Of a stretch of DNA of 64,000 bases, positions 17,952 to 27,215 are shown piece after piece; within the stretch, counting starts at the first letter, position 1; each line of letters begins with the position of its first letter. Under the pieces are notes generated by a model. That model did no database searches. It was not told the origin of the DNA and saw only the letters and a program-made list of their open reading frames with translations. The position numbers and the translations under genes were made by a program. Origin of the DNA: Pseudomonas marvdashtae (GTDB lineage: Bacteria; Pseudomonadota; Gammaproteobacteria; Pseudomonadales; Pseudomonadaceae); contig NZ_JABWQX020000003.1 of NCBI RefSeq assembly GCF_014268655.2, positions 122,831 through 186,830 on the forward strand, read 5' to 3'.

Positions 17952-18869
17952 TCAAGCGCCAGTCCCGCCTTGCGCAACCCCGCTCTCGAGCTTGCGCCAC
18001 AACAACCGTACATTGGCCTTGCGCACCAGAGCGCAGCGGTACAGGCGGATCTCGAGCGGCACATGCCATTGTGGTCCGCCGCAGATCACCAGCTCCCCAC
18101 GCTCCAGCTCGGCGCGTACGCTGAGCCGCGGCACCCAGGCGATGCCCAGCCCTTCCAGGGCCATGCTTTTCAAGCTGTCGGCCATGGCCGTCTCATAGAC
18201 CGTGGTGAAGCGCAACGCGCGCTGGCGCAACAATTGATTCACCGAACGTCCCAGGAATGCCCCGGCACTGTAGGCCAGCAAGGGCACGCTGGCCTCGCCC
18301 TCCAAGTCAAATAACGGCTTGCGGTCAGCGTCGGCCGCACAGACCGGGAGCATCTCGGTCTGGCCCAGGTGCAGGGACGGGAAAATCTCCGGGTCCATTT
18401 GCATCGCCGAATCCGGGTCGTAGAAAGCCAGCATCAAATCACAACCGCCCTCGCGCAACGCATGCACGGCATCGCCCACGTTGGTCGCGACCAGTCGCGT
18501 GGCGATGTTCATCCCTTCGTTGCGCAATTGCGCGATCCAGCGTGGGAAGAAACCCAGCGCCAGGGAATGGGCCGCCGCCACTTGGATCACTTCGCCCTGC
18601 CCGCCTTCCAGATGGTGCAAATGCCTGAGCACCTCGCCCAACTGCTCGACCACGGTGCGCGCCGTCACCAGGAACAGTTGCCCCGCCGCGGTCAGTTCGA
18701 TCGGCGTACGGGAGCGGTTGACCAACGTCAGCCCCAGCGCCGCTTCCAGACTGCGGATCCGCCGACTGAAAGCCGGTTGCGTGACAAAGCGCCGCTCGGC
18801 CGCCTGGGAAAAACTGCGAGTCGCGGCCAAGGCACTGAAGTCCTCGAGCCATTTGCTTTCAAGATTCAT
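17952..18869 (-). CDS. LysR-family transcriptional regulator next to aspA
   Basis: 305 residues. An N-terminal winged HTH (residues 5-62: FSQAAERRFVTQPAFSRRIRSLEAALG) is followed by a LysR effector domain. Two consecutive ATGs exist at 18872 and 18869; the second has the better distance (6 bases) to GGAGG. It diverges from aspA over about 180 bases that contain a LysR-type dyad, so it probably controls aspA and itself. The ligand is unknown; aspartate, asparagine or fumarate are natural guesses. Confidence 0.9.
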   Translation of the reverse strand: MNLESKWLEDFSALAATRSFSQAAERRFVTQPAFSRRIRSLEAALGLTLVNRSRTPIELTAAGQLFLVTARTVVEQLGEVLRHLHHLEGGQGEVIQVAAAHSLALGFFPRWIAQLRNEGMNIATRLVATNVGDAVHALREGGCDLMLAFYDPDSAMQMDPEIFPSLHLGQTEMLPVCAADADRKPLFDLEGEASVPLLAYSAGAFLGRSVNQLLRQRALRFTTVYETAMADSLKSMALEGLGIAWVPRLSVRAELERGELVICGGPQWHVPLEIRLYRCALVRKANVRLLWRKLESGVAQGGTGA

Positions 18870-18938
18870 CATCGCCCTCCCGAAGGACGCACCAAAACAG
18901 GTCGCACGTTCGCCGAGTCGTCGGCGTCACACGCGCAT

Positions 18939-18955
18939 TATGCCGAATATGCATA
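18939..18955. promoter_or_regulatory. Candidate LysR-type operator between the regulator and aspA
   Basis: TATGC-N7-GCATA is a perfect interrupted dyad with the T-N11-A shape used by LysR proteins. It lies roughly midway in the divergent promoter region. Confidence 0.45.
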
Positions 18956-19051
18956 GGCCAGTGTTTAACAGCATTGGCCCAAATTTTCCTGAAAGCCTAG
19001 GATTCACAGCGTTCCGGCACAGACCGGGTCCTTATTGAGATGATTTCCATC

Positions 19052-20476
<1,425 letters not shown>

Positions 20477-20530
20477 TCGACGCGACCACAACTCACCAGG
20501 TCGAGGGACTAGACACCTCTCACCTTTTGA

Positions 20531-20565
20531 GGGCTTGGGGACTCGTTCCCCAAGCCCTTTTTTTT
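20531..20565 (+). terminator. Rho-independent terminator of aspA
   Basis: GGGCTTGGGG and CCCCAAGCCC form a 10-base stem around ACTCGTT, followed by eight T. It lies about 55 bases after the aspA stop. Confidence 0.95.
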
Positions 20566-20593
20566 AACAAATGACTGCAAGCAAGACAGAACC

Positions 20594-20688
20594 TGTAGGA
20601 CCGAGCCGGCTCGCGATAAACGACAACACGCTGCCGTTGTAACCCGCGTCGCCCGCCACCGCGAGCTGGCTCGTTCCCGCAAGAACCT
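20594..20688. repeat. REP pair (GAGCCGGCTCGCG type)
   Basis: GAGCCGGCTCGCG on the left and CGCGAGCTGGCTCG on the right are inverted with one mismatch, spaced about 45 bases apart, with the flanking words TGTAGGA and AAGAACCT. This is a different family from the other REPs in the window. Confidence 0.75.
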
Positions 20689-20963
20689 GACCGATAGGCC
20701 AGGAGCTACAAAGGTCCGTTTCGTCGCACGCACCACAACTGTGCAGACGGGCGTCGCACTGATAGGTATAGTGCCGCCCCTCTTCGCATGAGTGGTCGTC
20801 GTCAACGAGGCCTCAACAACATGCGAAAACCGAACTAATAACAAACCCGCGAAGTGGACCGGGACGAAACATCGCCTGACCTGTCGAGCCGCCTGCGGAC
20901 CGATGTAACACGATGTTTCCAAATGGCCAGCATTGCTTAAACAAAAAACAGCGAGGAATACAC

Positions 20964-22415
20964 ATGCTCGAAGTCATCAACGACTTCCTCTCAGGGAAAG
21001 TGCTGATCGTGCTCATTGTCGGGCTCGGTGGCTACTTCACGATCCGCTCGCGTTTCGTCCAGTTCCGTCATTTCTTTCATATGTTCGCGGTGTTCCGCGA
21101 CAGCCTGAAAAGCAGCACTGACCAGCTCAGTTCGTTCCAGGCCTTGATGCTCAGCCTGGCCGGCCGCGTCGGCGCGGGCAACATCGCCGGTGTCGGCATT
21201 GCCGTGACGCTCGGTGGCCCGGGTGCGGTGTTCTGGATGTGGGTGACTGCGCTGGTCGGCATGTCCAGCAGCTTCTTCGAGTGCTCCCTCGGCCAGCTCT
21301 ACAAGCGCTGCGACTCCGAAGGCCAGTACCGTGGCGGCCCGTCCTACTACATCCAGCACGGCCTGCAGAAACGCTGGCTGGGCATGATCATGGCGTTCCT
21401 GCTGCTGATCACCTTCGGCTTCGCCTTCAACGGCCTGCAAGCCCACGCCGTGACGCACTCGTTGAACAATGCCTTCGGCTTCGACACGACCTACACCGGC
21501 CTGGCCCTGGCTGCGTTGCTGGGCCTGGTATTCATCGGCGGGATCAAGCGTATCGCCAAGGTTGCCGACCTGCTGGTACCGGTCAAGACCCTGGCCTACA
21601 TCGGGGTGACGCTCTACGTGATCGTGCTGCAGTTCGAACATGTACCGGGCATGCTGGCGACCATCGTCAAGAGCGCCTTCGGCCTGGACCAGGCCTTTGG
21701 CGGCCTGATCGGCAGCGCAATCGTCATGGGCGTCAAGCGTGGCGTATTCGCCAACGAAGCCGGCCTGGGCAGCGCCCCTAACGTGGCAGCCGTCGCCTCG
21801 GTCGAACACCCGGTTGCCCAAGGTGTGGTCCAGGCGTTCAGCGTGTTCCTCGACACCTTCGTGATCTGCACCTGCACCGCGCTGCTGATCCTGCTGTCGG
21901 GTTTCTACACACCGGGCTTCGAAGGCGACGGCATTGCCCTGACCCAGAACTCCCTGGCGGCCGTGGTCGGTGACTGGGGCCGAGTGTTCATCTCCGTAGC
22001 CTTGTCGTTGTTCGTGTTCACCTCGATCCTCTACAACTACTATCTGGGTGAGAACAACCTGCGCTTCATGCTCGGCGAAAACCGCAAGGCGCTGATGGCG
22101 TATCGCACCCTGGTCCTGGCGCTGATTTTCTGGGGCGCCATCGAGAACCTGGGCACCGTGTTTGCGTTCGCCGACATCACCATGACCCTGCTGGCATTCG
22201 TGAACCTGATCGCGCTGTTCCTGTTGTTCAAGGTCGGCATGCGCATCTTGCGTGACTACGACGACCAGCGTTCGGCTGGCATCAAGGTGCCGGTGTTCGA
22301 CTCGAGCAAGTTCCCGGACCTGGACCTGGACCGCAAGGCCTGGCCAGCGACCCCATCGGCACCTGCCGCCGAATCTGGAAACGCTCCGGCGAGCCTGGCT
22401 GCAGCGCAACGCTGA
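20964..22415 (+). CDS. Alanine or glycine:cation symporter (AGCS) family protein
   Basis: 483 residues from ATG 20964 with GAGGA upstream. About ten membrane segments are visible. The AGCS signatures include LAGRVGAGNIAGVGIAVTLGGPGAVFWMW and GVKRGVFANEAGLGSAP. Family members carry alanine, glycine or related amino acids with sodium or protons. Position between aspA and an asparaginase gene suggests uptake of a small neutral or acidic amino acid such as asparagine; this is inference. The C-terminal 45 residues are hydrophilic and Ala/Pro-rich. Confidence 0.93.
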   Translation: MLEVINDFLSGKVLIVLIVGLGGYFTIRSRFVQFRHFFHMFAVFRDSLKSSTDQLSSFQALMLSLAGRVGAGNIAGVGIAVTLGGPGAVFWMWVTALVGMSSSFFECSLGQLYKRCDSEGQYRGGPSYYIQHGLQKRWLGMIMAFLLLITFGFAFNGLQAHAVTHSLNNAFGFDTTYTGLALAALLGLVFIGGIKRIAKVADLLVPVKTLAYIGVTLYVIVLQFEHVPGMLATIVKSAFGLDQAFGGLIGSAIVMGVKRGVFANEAGLGSAPNVAAVASVEHPVAQGVVQAFSVFLDTFVICTCTALLILLSGFYTPGFEGDGIALTQNSLAAVVGDWGRVFISVALSLFVFTSILYNYYLGENNLRFMLGENRKALMAYRTLVLALIFWGAIENLGTVFAFADITMTLLAFVNLIALFLLFKVGMRILRDYDDQRSAGIKVPVFDSSKFPDLDLDRKAWPATPSAPAAESGNAPASLAAAQR

Positions 22416-22437
22416 TCAACAGTCCGTTTGAAAAAAA

Positions 22438-22460
22438 CCGGGCGCATCCCCTGCGCCCGG
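22438..22460. terminator. GC hairpin after the symporter gene
   Basis: CCGGGCGCA and TGCGCCCGG form a perfect 9-base stem with a 5-base loop. The T run would lie on the minus strand (seven A precede it on plus), so it is a poor terminator for the plus-strand gene. Its effect on the following asparaginase gene is unclear. Confidence 0.55.
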
Positions 22461-22546
22461 CGTGACACAACACAAGGTCGGCGTCATGCTCGGCCTTATG
22501 TTGTAGCAGCAAATGAAGCTGCTGTTTTCGTCCTCGGAGAACACCC

Positions 22547-23551
22547 ATGAATGCCTCGACTTATCCTGCCGCCCAACACGTCATGGTGCTCTACACCGGT
22601 GGCACCATCGGCATGCAGGCCAGCGCCCACGGCCTGGCCCCGGCATCCGGTTTCGAAGCGCGGATGCGCGATTACCTGCACAGCCAGCCGGAACTCGTCG
22701 TCCCGCAGTGGCGCTTTCGGGAAATGTCGCCGCTGATCGACAGCGCCAACATGACCCCGGGCTACTGGCAGCAACTACGCGAAGCAGTGGTCGATGCCGT
22801 GGATGTGCAAGGCTGCGACAGCGTCTTGATCCTGCACGGCACCGACACCCTGGCCTACAGCGCCGCCGCCATGAGTTTCCAGTTGCTGGGCTTGCACGCG
22901 CGGGTGTGCTTCACCGGTTCCATGCTGCCCGCCGGCGTGACCGACAGCGATGCCTGGGAAAACCTCAGCGGCGCACTGGTCGCCCTCGGCCAGGGCCTGG
23001 CGCCAGGCGTGCACCTGTATTTCCACGGTGAGTTGCTGGCGCCGACCCGTTGCGCGAAAGTGCGCAGCTTGGGTCGTCATCCGTTCAAGCACCTGGAACG
23101 CCAAGGCGGCGGTGCCAAGGCCGATTCCCTGCCGGCGCCGTTGAACTACAACCAGCCCAAGCAACTGGCGAACGTCGCGGCGCTGCCGCTGTTCCCTGGC
23201 ATCAGCGCCGAGATTGTCGAAGGCCTGCTGGGCAGCGGCATCCAAGGCTTGGTGCTGGAGTGCTACGGCAGCGGCACCGGCCCGAGCGACAACCCGGCCT
23301 TCCTCGCGAGCCTGGAGCGGGCGCGGGACAGCGGAGTGGTGGTCGTGGCGGTCACTCAATGCCATGAAGGTGGCGTTGAGCTGGACGTGTACGAAGCGGG
23401 TAGCCGCTTGCGTGGCGTTGGCGTGCTGTCCGGTGGCGGCATGACCCGCGAGGCCGCGTTCGGCAAATTGCACGCGCTGATTGGCGCGGGGTTGCCAGTG
23501 AATGAGGTTCGGCGGTTGGTTGAGCTGGACCTGTGTGGCGAACTGCGCTGA
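22547..23551 (+). CDS. Asparaginase (cytoplasmic type, asparaginase/glutaminase fold)
   Basis: 334 residues, no signal peptide. The first catalytic motif YTGGTIGM is at about residues 16-23 and the second, HGTDTLAYSA, near residue 98; the catalytic Thr/Asp/Lys set of the family is therefore present. It hydrolyses L-asparagine to aspartate and ammonia, and aspartate would feed the nearby AspA. Lack of a leader peptide points to a type I (housekeeping) enzyme. The AraC-type regulator gene follows after 76 bases. Confidence 0.93.
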   Translation: MNASTYPAAQHVMVLYTGGTIGMQASAHGLAPASGFEARMRDYLHSQPELVVPQWRFREMSPLIDSANMTPGYWQQLREAVVDAVDVQGCDSVLILHGTDTLAYSAAAMSFQLLGLHARVCFTGSMLPAGVTDSDAWENLSGALVALGQGLAPGVHLYFHGELLAPTRCAKVRSLGRHPFKHLERQGGGAKADSLPAPLNYNQPKQLANVAALPLFPGISAEIVEGLLGSGIQGLVLECYGSGTGPSDNPAFLASLERARDSGVVVVAVTQCHEGGVELDVYEAGSRLRGVGVLSGGGMTREAAFGKLHALIGAGLPVNEVRRLVELDLCGELR

Positions 23552-23627
23552 TCCGAACCTGCATCAACGTGTAGTGAGCGGCATACAACTTGCTCCGCTT
23601 CCAGTCTCCCAAGTCTGGAAACGGACC

Positions 23628-24620
23628 ATGCTGCATTCCCATCTCACCACGCTCAACGCCGTCTCCCTGGTGCTCAACGCCTTCAAGAACGAAGGCTTGC
23701 CCAGCGATGCATTGTTGGCCGGCAGTGGCATCAGCGCCGCGGACCTGAGCCGGGCCGATACGCGCATCACCACCAACCAGGAGATGCAGGTCTGCGCCAA
23801 CGCCGTCGCGCTCAAACGCGACATTGGCCTGGAGCTGGGCCTCAACATGCACGTTTCGTCCTACGGCATGCTCGGGTACGCCCTGCTCACTAGCGCCACC
23901 TTAGGTGACGCTTTGCGCTTGGCGCTGCGTTACCCAGCGCTACTGGGAACACTGTTTGAGCTGGCATTGGAAGATGACGGCCAACATATCTGGCTCAGCG
24001 CCAGTGACTATCGGGAAAACCCGGCCCTGGCGGTGTTCAATGCCGAGTTCTGCATGGTCTCGCTGAAGGTGATCTGCAACGACTTGCTCGGCCACGTGCT
24101 GCCCTTGCGTGCTGCGCGGTTCGAGCACTCGGCACCGGACTATCACGCACGCTACGGCGCGCTGTTCGATTGCCCGGTGCGCTTTGACAGCATCGACAAC
24201 GCCTTCGCTTTCGATCGCCTTTGGCTGGAACAACCGCTGCCATTGGCCGACCCCATCACCCACCACGCCATGGCGGAACGCTGCCGCCGCCAGAACACCG
24301 AGTTCACCGGCCGGCAGGCCTGGCTGGGACGGATCCGCCAGTTGCTCAGCGCACAGCTGGATGCTGCGCCAGGCCTGGAAGGCTTGGCCGAACACATGAA
24401 CTGTTCGGCGCGCACCTTGCGTCGGCATCTCAAGCAATTGGGTTGCAGCTATCAGGAACTGCTGGATGAGCTGCGCTTCGAGCGAGCCAAGCAGATGCTC
24501 TGCGAGGACCAACTGCCGATCTATCGGATCGCCGAATTGCTCGGCTTCAGCGAAACCGCCAGTTTTCGCCATGCGTTCGTACGCTGGAGCGGCGTGGCGC
24601 CGAGTCAGTTCCGGCCGTGA
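23628..24620 (+). CDS. AraC-family regulator with OruR/MmsR-type N-terminal domain
   Basis: 330 residues from ATG 23628; the frame extends upstream to 23502 into the asparaginase gene, but without family sequence. The N-terminal domain (about 1-200) resembles the 'arabinose-binding domain of AraC' type found in OruR and ArgR-like regulators. The C-terminal double HTH (about 235-325) contains LAEHMNCSARTLRRHLKQLG and IAELLGFSETASFRHAFVRWSG. It probably controls a neighbouring amino-acid pathway, possibly the asparaginase or symporter genes. Target and ligand are not known. Confidence 0.9.
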   Translation: MLHSHLTTLNAVSLVLNAFKNEGLPSDALLAGSGISAADLSRADTRITTNQEMQVCANAVALKRDIGLELGLNMHVSSYGMLGYALLTSATLGDALRLALRYPALLGTLFELALEDDGQHIWLSASDYRENPALAVFNAEFCMVSLKVICNDLLGHVLPLRAARFEHSAPDYHARYGALFDCPVRFDSIDNAFAFDRLWLEQPLPLADPITHHAMAERCRRQNTEFTGRQAWLGRIRQLLSAQLDAAPGLEGLAEHMNCSARTLRRHLKQLGCSYQELLDELRFERAKQMLCEDQLPIYRIAELLGFSETASFRHAFVRWSGVAPSQFRP

Positions 24621-24956
24621 TCCGCGTTGGTTTCAACACGATCCCCGTGGCGAGGGAGCTTGCTCCCGCTCGGCGGCGCAGCCGTCGCAAACCGGCCAAC
24701 GCGATCCATCTATAGAAATGCGTCGAATTGATTGGGGCGGCTTCGCCACCCAGCGGGAGCAAGCTCCCTCGCCACGGGTTTTCCAGCAACAGCTTTACGT
24801 CACGCCCCGAACCAGCGCACGCCCGCGCCAACAAGGGGCGATTTACGGTCAAACCTTTTGGCCGTTTCGATCCCCTTTTGGCCTTCCCTGCCGTTCTCCA
24901 AAACCCCATACGCCGCAAAACTGTGATCAAGCGAATCAGCCTTGCGGAGAATAAAA
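24621..24956. other. Intergenic region holding a REPIN and the promoter of the acetylpolyamine hydrolase gene
   Basis: About 335 bases. The REPIN occupies 24644-24778. The remaining 180 bases contain no convincing gene and must carry the promoter of the amidohydrolase gene; the only clear signal is its ribosome site GCGGAGA. Confidence 0.65.
24644..24778. repeat. REPIN: two inverted REP copies (CCGTGGCGAGGGAGCTTGCTC type)
   Basis: The left copy CCCGTGGCGAGGGAGCTTGC and the right copy GCAAGCTCCCTCGCCACGGG are exact reverse complements over 27 bases (24644-24670 and 24752-24778), with 81 bases between. This is the classic REPIN layout, a unit mobilised in trans by a REP-associated transposase elsewhere in the genome. 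Confidence 0.93.
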
Positions 24957-25988
24957 ATGCTGACGATCTACTCGGACGATCACCACCTGCACCATGGACG
25001 CTGCGAGTTGATGGATGGGCAATTGATGCCCTGCTTCGAAATGCCCTCCCGGGCCGACCATGTGCTGGACCGGGTCAAGACCCAAGGCCTGGGTCCGGTC
25101 AGAGCACCTGAGGATTTCGGCCTCGGGCCAATCCAGCGCATCCATACCCAGGCGTACCTGGAATTTTTCAAAAGCGCCTGGGACCGCTGGACCGAATTCA
25201 AACGCGACGGTGATCTGCTGCCCTATACCTGGCCGGCCCGTACCCTGCGCCCCGTCATCCCGACCAGCCTGCACGGCCAGCTCGGTTATTACAGCTTCGA
25301 CGGCGGCGCACCGATTACCGCCGGGACCTGGCAAGCCGCCTACAGCGCCGCGCAAGTTGCCCTCACCGCCCAGGCCGAGATCCAGCGGGGTGCGCGCAGC
25401 GCCTTTGCGTTGTGCCGGCCGCCCGGACACCACGCCGCCAGCGACTTGATGGGCGGTTATTGCTACCTCAACAACGCCGCCATCGCTGCCCAGGCGTTTC
25501 TTGACCAAGGCCACAAAAAAGTCGCGATCCTCGATGTCGACTACCACCACGGCAACGGCACTCAATCGATCTTCTACGAGCGCAGCGACGTACTGTTTGC
25601 CTCGATCCACGGCCACCCGGAAGCCGAGTTTCCGTTCTTCCTCGGCTATGCCGATGAGCGCGGCGAAGCCGCCGGCGAGGGCTTCAACTTCAACTATCCT
25701 TTGCCCGCAGGCTCAGGCTGGGACACGTGGAGCGCCGCCCTGGAGCAATCCTGCGGCGAACTCCAACGCTACGACGCCGACGTCATCGTCGTCTCCCTGG
25801 GCGTGGACACTTTCAAGGACGACCCGATTTCGCAATTCAAGCTCGACAGCCCGGACTACCTGGCGATGGGTAAGCGCATCGCAGCGCTTGGCAAGCCAAC
25901 CCTGTTCGTGATGGAAGGCGGGTATGCAGTGGCAGAAATTGGCATCAATGCCGTGAACGTTCTTGAAGGTTTCCAAAGCGCCCAATGA
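24957..25988 (+). CDS. Acetylpolyamine amidohydrolase (histone-deacetylase family)
   Basis: 343 residues from ATG 24957 with GCGGAGA upstream. HDAC-fold zinc hydrolase motifs are complete: the His pair in RPPGHHA (about residues 158-159), zinc ligands in DVDYHHGNGT (Asp and His) and in LGVDTFKDDP (Asp), and the terminal GGY. Bacterial members with the DDHHLHHG start deacetylate acetylputrescine or acetylcadaverine, releasing acetate and the diamine. The next gene, 11 bases later, encodes a polyamine-binding protein, as I recall for the P. aeruginosa aphA locus, which supports this substrate class. Confidence 0.9.
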   Translation: MLTIYSDDHHLHHGRCELMDGQLMPCFEMPSRADHVLDRVKTQGLGPVRAPEDFGLGPIQRIHTQAYLEFFKSAWDRWTEFKRDGDLLPYTWPARTLRPVIPTSLHGQLGYYSFDGGAPITAGTWQAAYSAAQVALTAQAEIQRGARSAFALCRPPGHHAASDLMGGYCYLNNAAIAAQAFLDQGHKKVAILDVDYHHGNGTQSIFYERSDVLFASIHGHPEAEFPFFLGYADERGEAAGEGFNFNYPLPAGSGWDTWSAALEQSCGELQRYDADVIVVSLGVDTFKDDPISQFKLDSPDYLAMGKRIAALGKPTLFVMEGGYAVAEIGINAVNVLEGFQSAQ

Positions 25989-25999
25989 GGAATAACAGC

Positions 26000-27100
26000 A
26001 TGAACAGACTCAAGCGTTTTATCGCTCCAGCCCTGTGCGCCGCGCTGCTGTGCGGCGTGGCGCAGGCCGAGGAGCGCACCCTGCGTGTCTATAACTGGTT
26101 CGACTACATCACGCCCAAGGCGCTGGACGATTTCAAGGCGCAGAACCCTCAAGTCAAACTGGTCTACGACATCTTCGATACCAACGAGGCCTTGGAGGCC
26201 AAGCTGCTGACCGGCAATGCCGGCTATGACGTGGTGGTGCCGTCCAACGTGTTCCTGGCCAAGCAGATTGAAGCCGGGGTTTTTCAGCCGCTTGATCGCA
26301 GCAAGTTGCCGAACTGGAATCACCTCGATCCCAAGCTGATGAAACTGATCGAAGCCAACGATCCGGGCAACAAGTTCGCCGTGCCGTACATGTACGGCAC
26401 CATCCTGATCGGCTTCAACCCGGACAAGGTCAAGGCCGCCCTGGGCGACAACGCGCCAGTGGACAGCTGGGACCTGATCTTCAAGGAAGAAAACATCAGC
26501 AAGCTCAAGCAGTGCGGCGTGGCATTGCTCGATTCGCCTTCGGAAATCCTGCCCCTGGCTTTGCAGCATCTTGGCCTGGATCCCAACAGCAAGAAGCCGG
26601 CGGACTACACCAAGGCCGAAGCGCTATTGATGAAGATTCGCCCGCACATCACCTATTTCCACTCATCCAAATACATGGCCGATATCGCCAACGGCGACAT
26701 CTGCGTCGCGGTCGGTTATTCCGGCAGCTTCTCCCAGGCGGCCAACCGCGCCAAGGAAGCCAAGAATGGCGTGACGGTGGACATGCGCCTGCCCAAGGAA
26801 GGCGCGCCGATCTGGTTCGACATGCTTGCCATCCCCAAGGGCGCGAAAAACCCGGACGACGCCTACACCTTCATCAACTATTTGCTGCAGCCGCAGGTGA
26901 TTGCACCGGTCAGCGATTTTGTTGGTTATCCGAACCCGAACAAGGACGCCACCGAGATGGTCGATCCGGCGATCCGCGGCAACCCCAACTTGTATCCGAC
27001 CGAGTCCGCCATGGCGACGCTCTATACCCTGCAACCCTTGCCGAGGGACGCCGAACGCGCACGCACGCGGGCCTGGACGCGGATCAAATCCGGCCAGTAA
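26000..27100 (+). CDS. Polyamine ABC transporter substrate-binding protein (PotF/SpuD family)
   Basis: 366 residues from ATG 26000 (GAGG upstream) with a signal peptide (MNRLKRFIAPALCAALLCGVAQA). The family start LRVYNWFDYITPKALDDF and later VPYMYGTILIGFNPDK are diagnostic of the PotF/SpuD/SpuE group of periplasmic receptors. It follows the acetylpolyamine amidohydrolase gene closely, so the pair likely handles (acetyl)polyamines. No permease or ATPase gene is adjacent, so it must work with a transporter encoded elsewhere. Confidence 0.92.
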   Translation: MNRLKRFIAPALCAALLCGVAQAEERTLRVYNWFDYITPKALDDFKAQNPQVKLVYDIFDTNEALEAKLLTGNAGYDVVVPSNVFLAKQIEAGVFQPLDRSKLPNWNHLDPKLMKLIEANDPGNKFAVPYMYGTILIGFNPDKVKAALGDNAPVDSWDLIFKEENISKLKQCGVALLDSPSEILPLALQHLGLDPNSKKPADYTKAEALLMKIRPHITYFHSSKYMADIANGDICVAVGYSGSFSQAANRAKEAKNGVTVDMRLPKEGAPIWFDMLAIPKGAKNPDDAYTFINYLLQPQVIAPVSDFVGYPNPNKDATEMVDPAIRGNPNLYPTESAMATLYTLQPLPRDAERARTRAWTRIKSGQ

Positions 27101-27164
27101 TCCAAGGACGATCGCATATAAATAGTTACCACCTTCCCCATCCCCTGCCTCTCTAGCATGACAG

Positions 27165-27189
27165 CCCGAAGCATTCGCTTCGGGTTTTT
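27165..27189 (+). terminator. Rho-independent terminator of the polyamine operon
   Basis: CCCGAAGC and GCTTCGGG form an 8-base stem around ATTC, followed by five T. It separates the operon from the giant gene that starts at 27216. Confidence 0.92.
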
Positions 27190-27215
27190 CATATTCTCGA
27201 GACAGGGATACTCAG

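Larger units (their letters stand above)
20477..20963. other. Intergenic region between aspA and the AGCS symporter
   Basis: 487 bases without a supported gene. It contains the aspA terminator, a REP pair (20594-20688), and about 270 further bases ending in the ribosome site GAGGA before the symporter gene. The open frames on the minus strand here lack start signals and family features. Confidence 0.7.
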
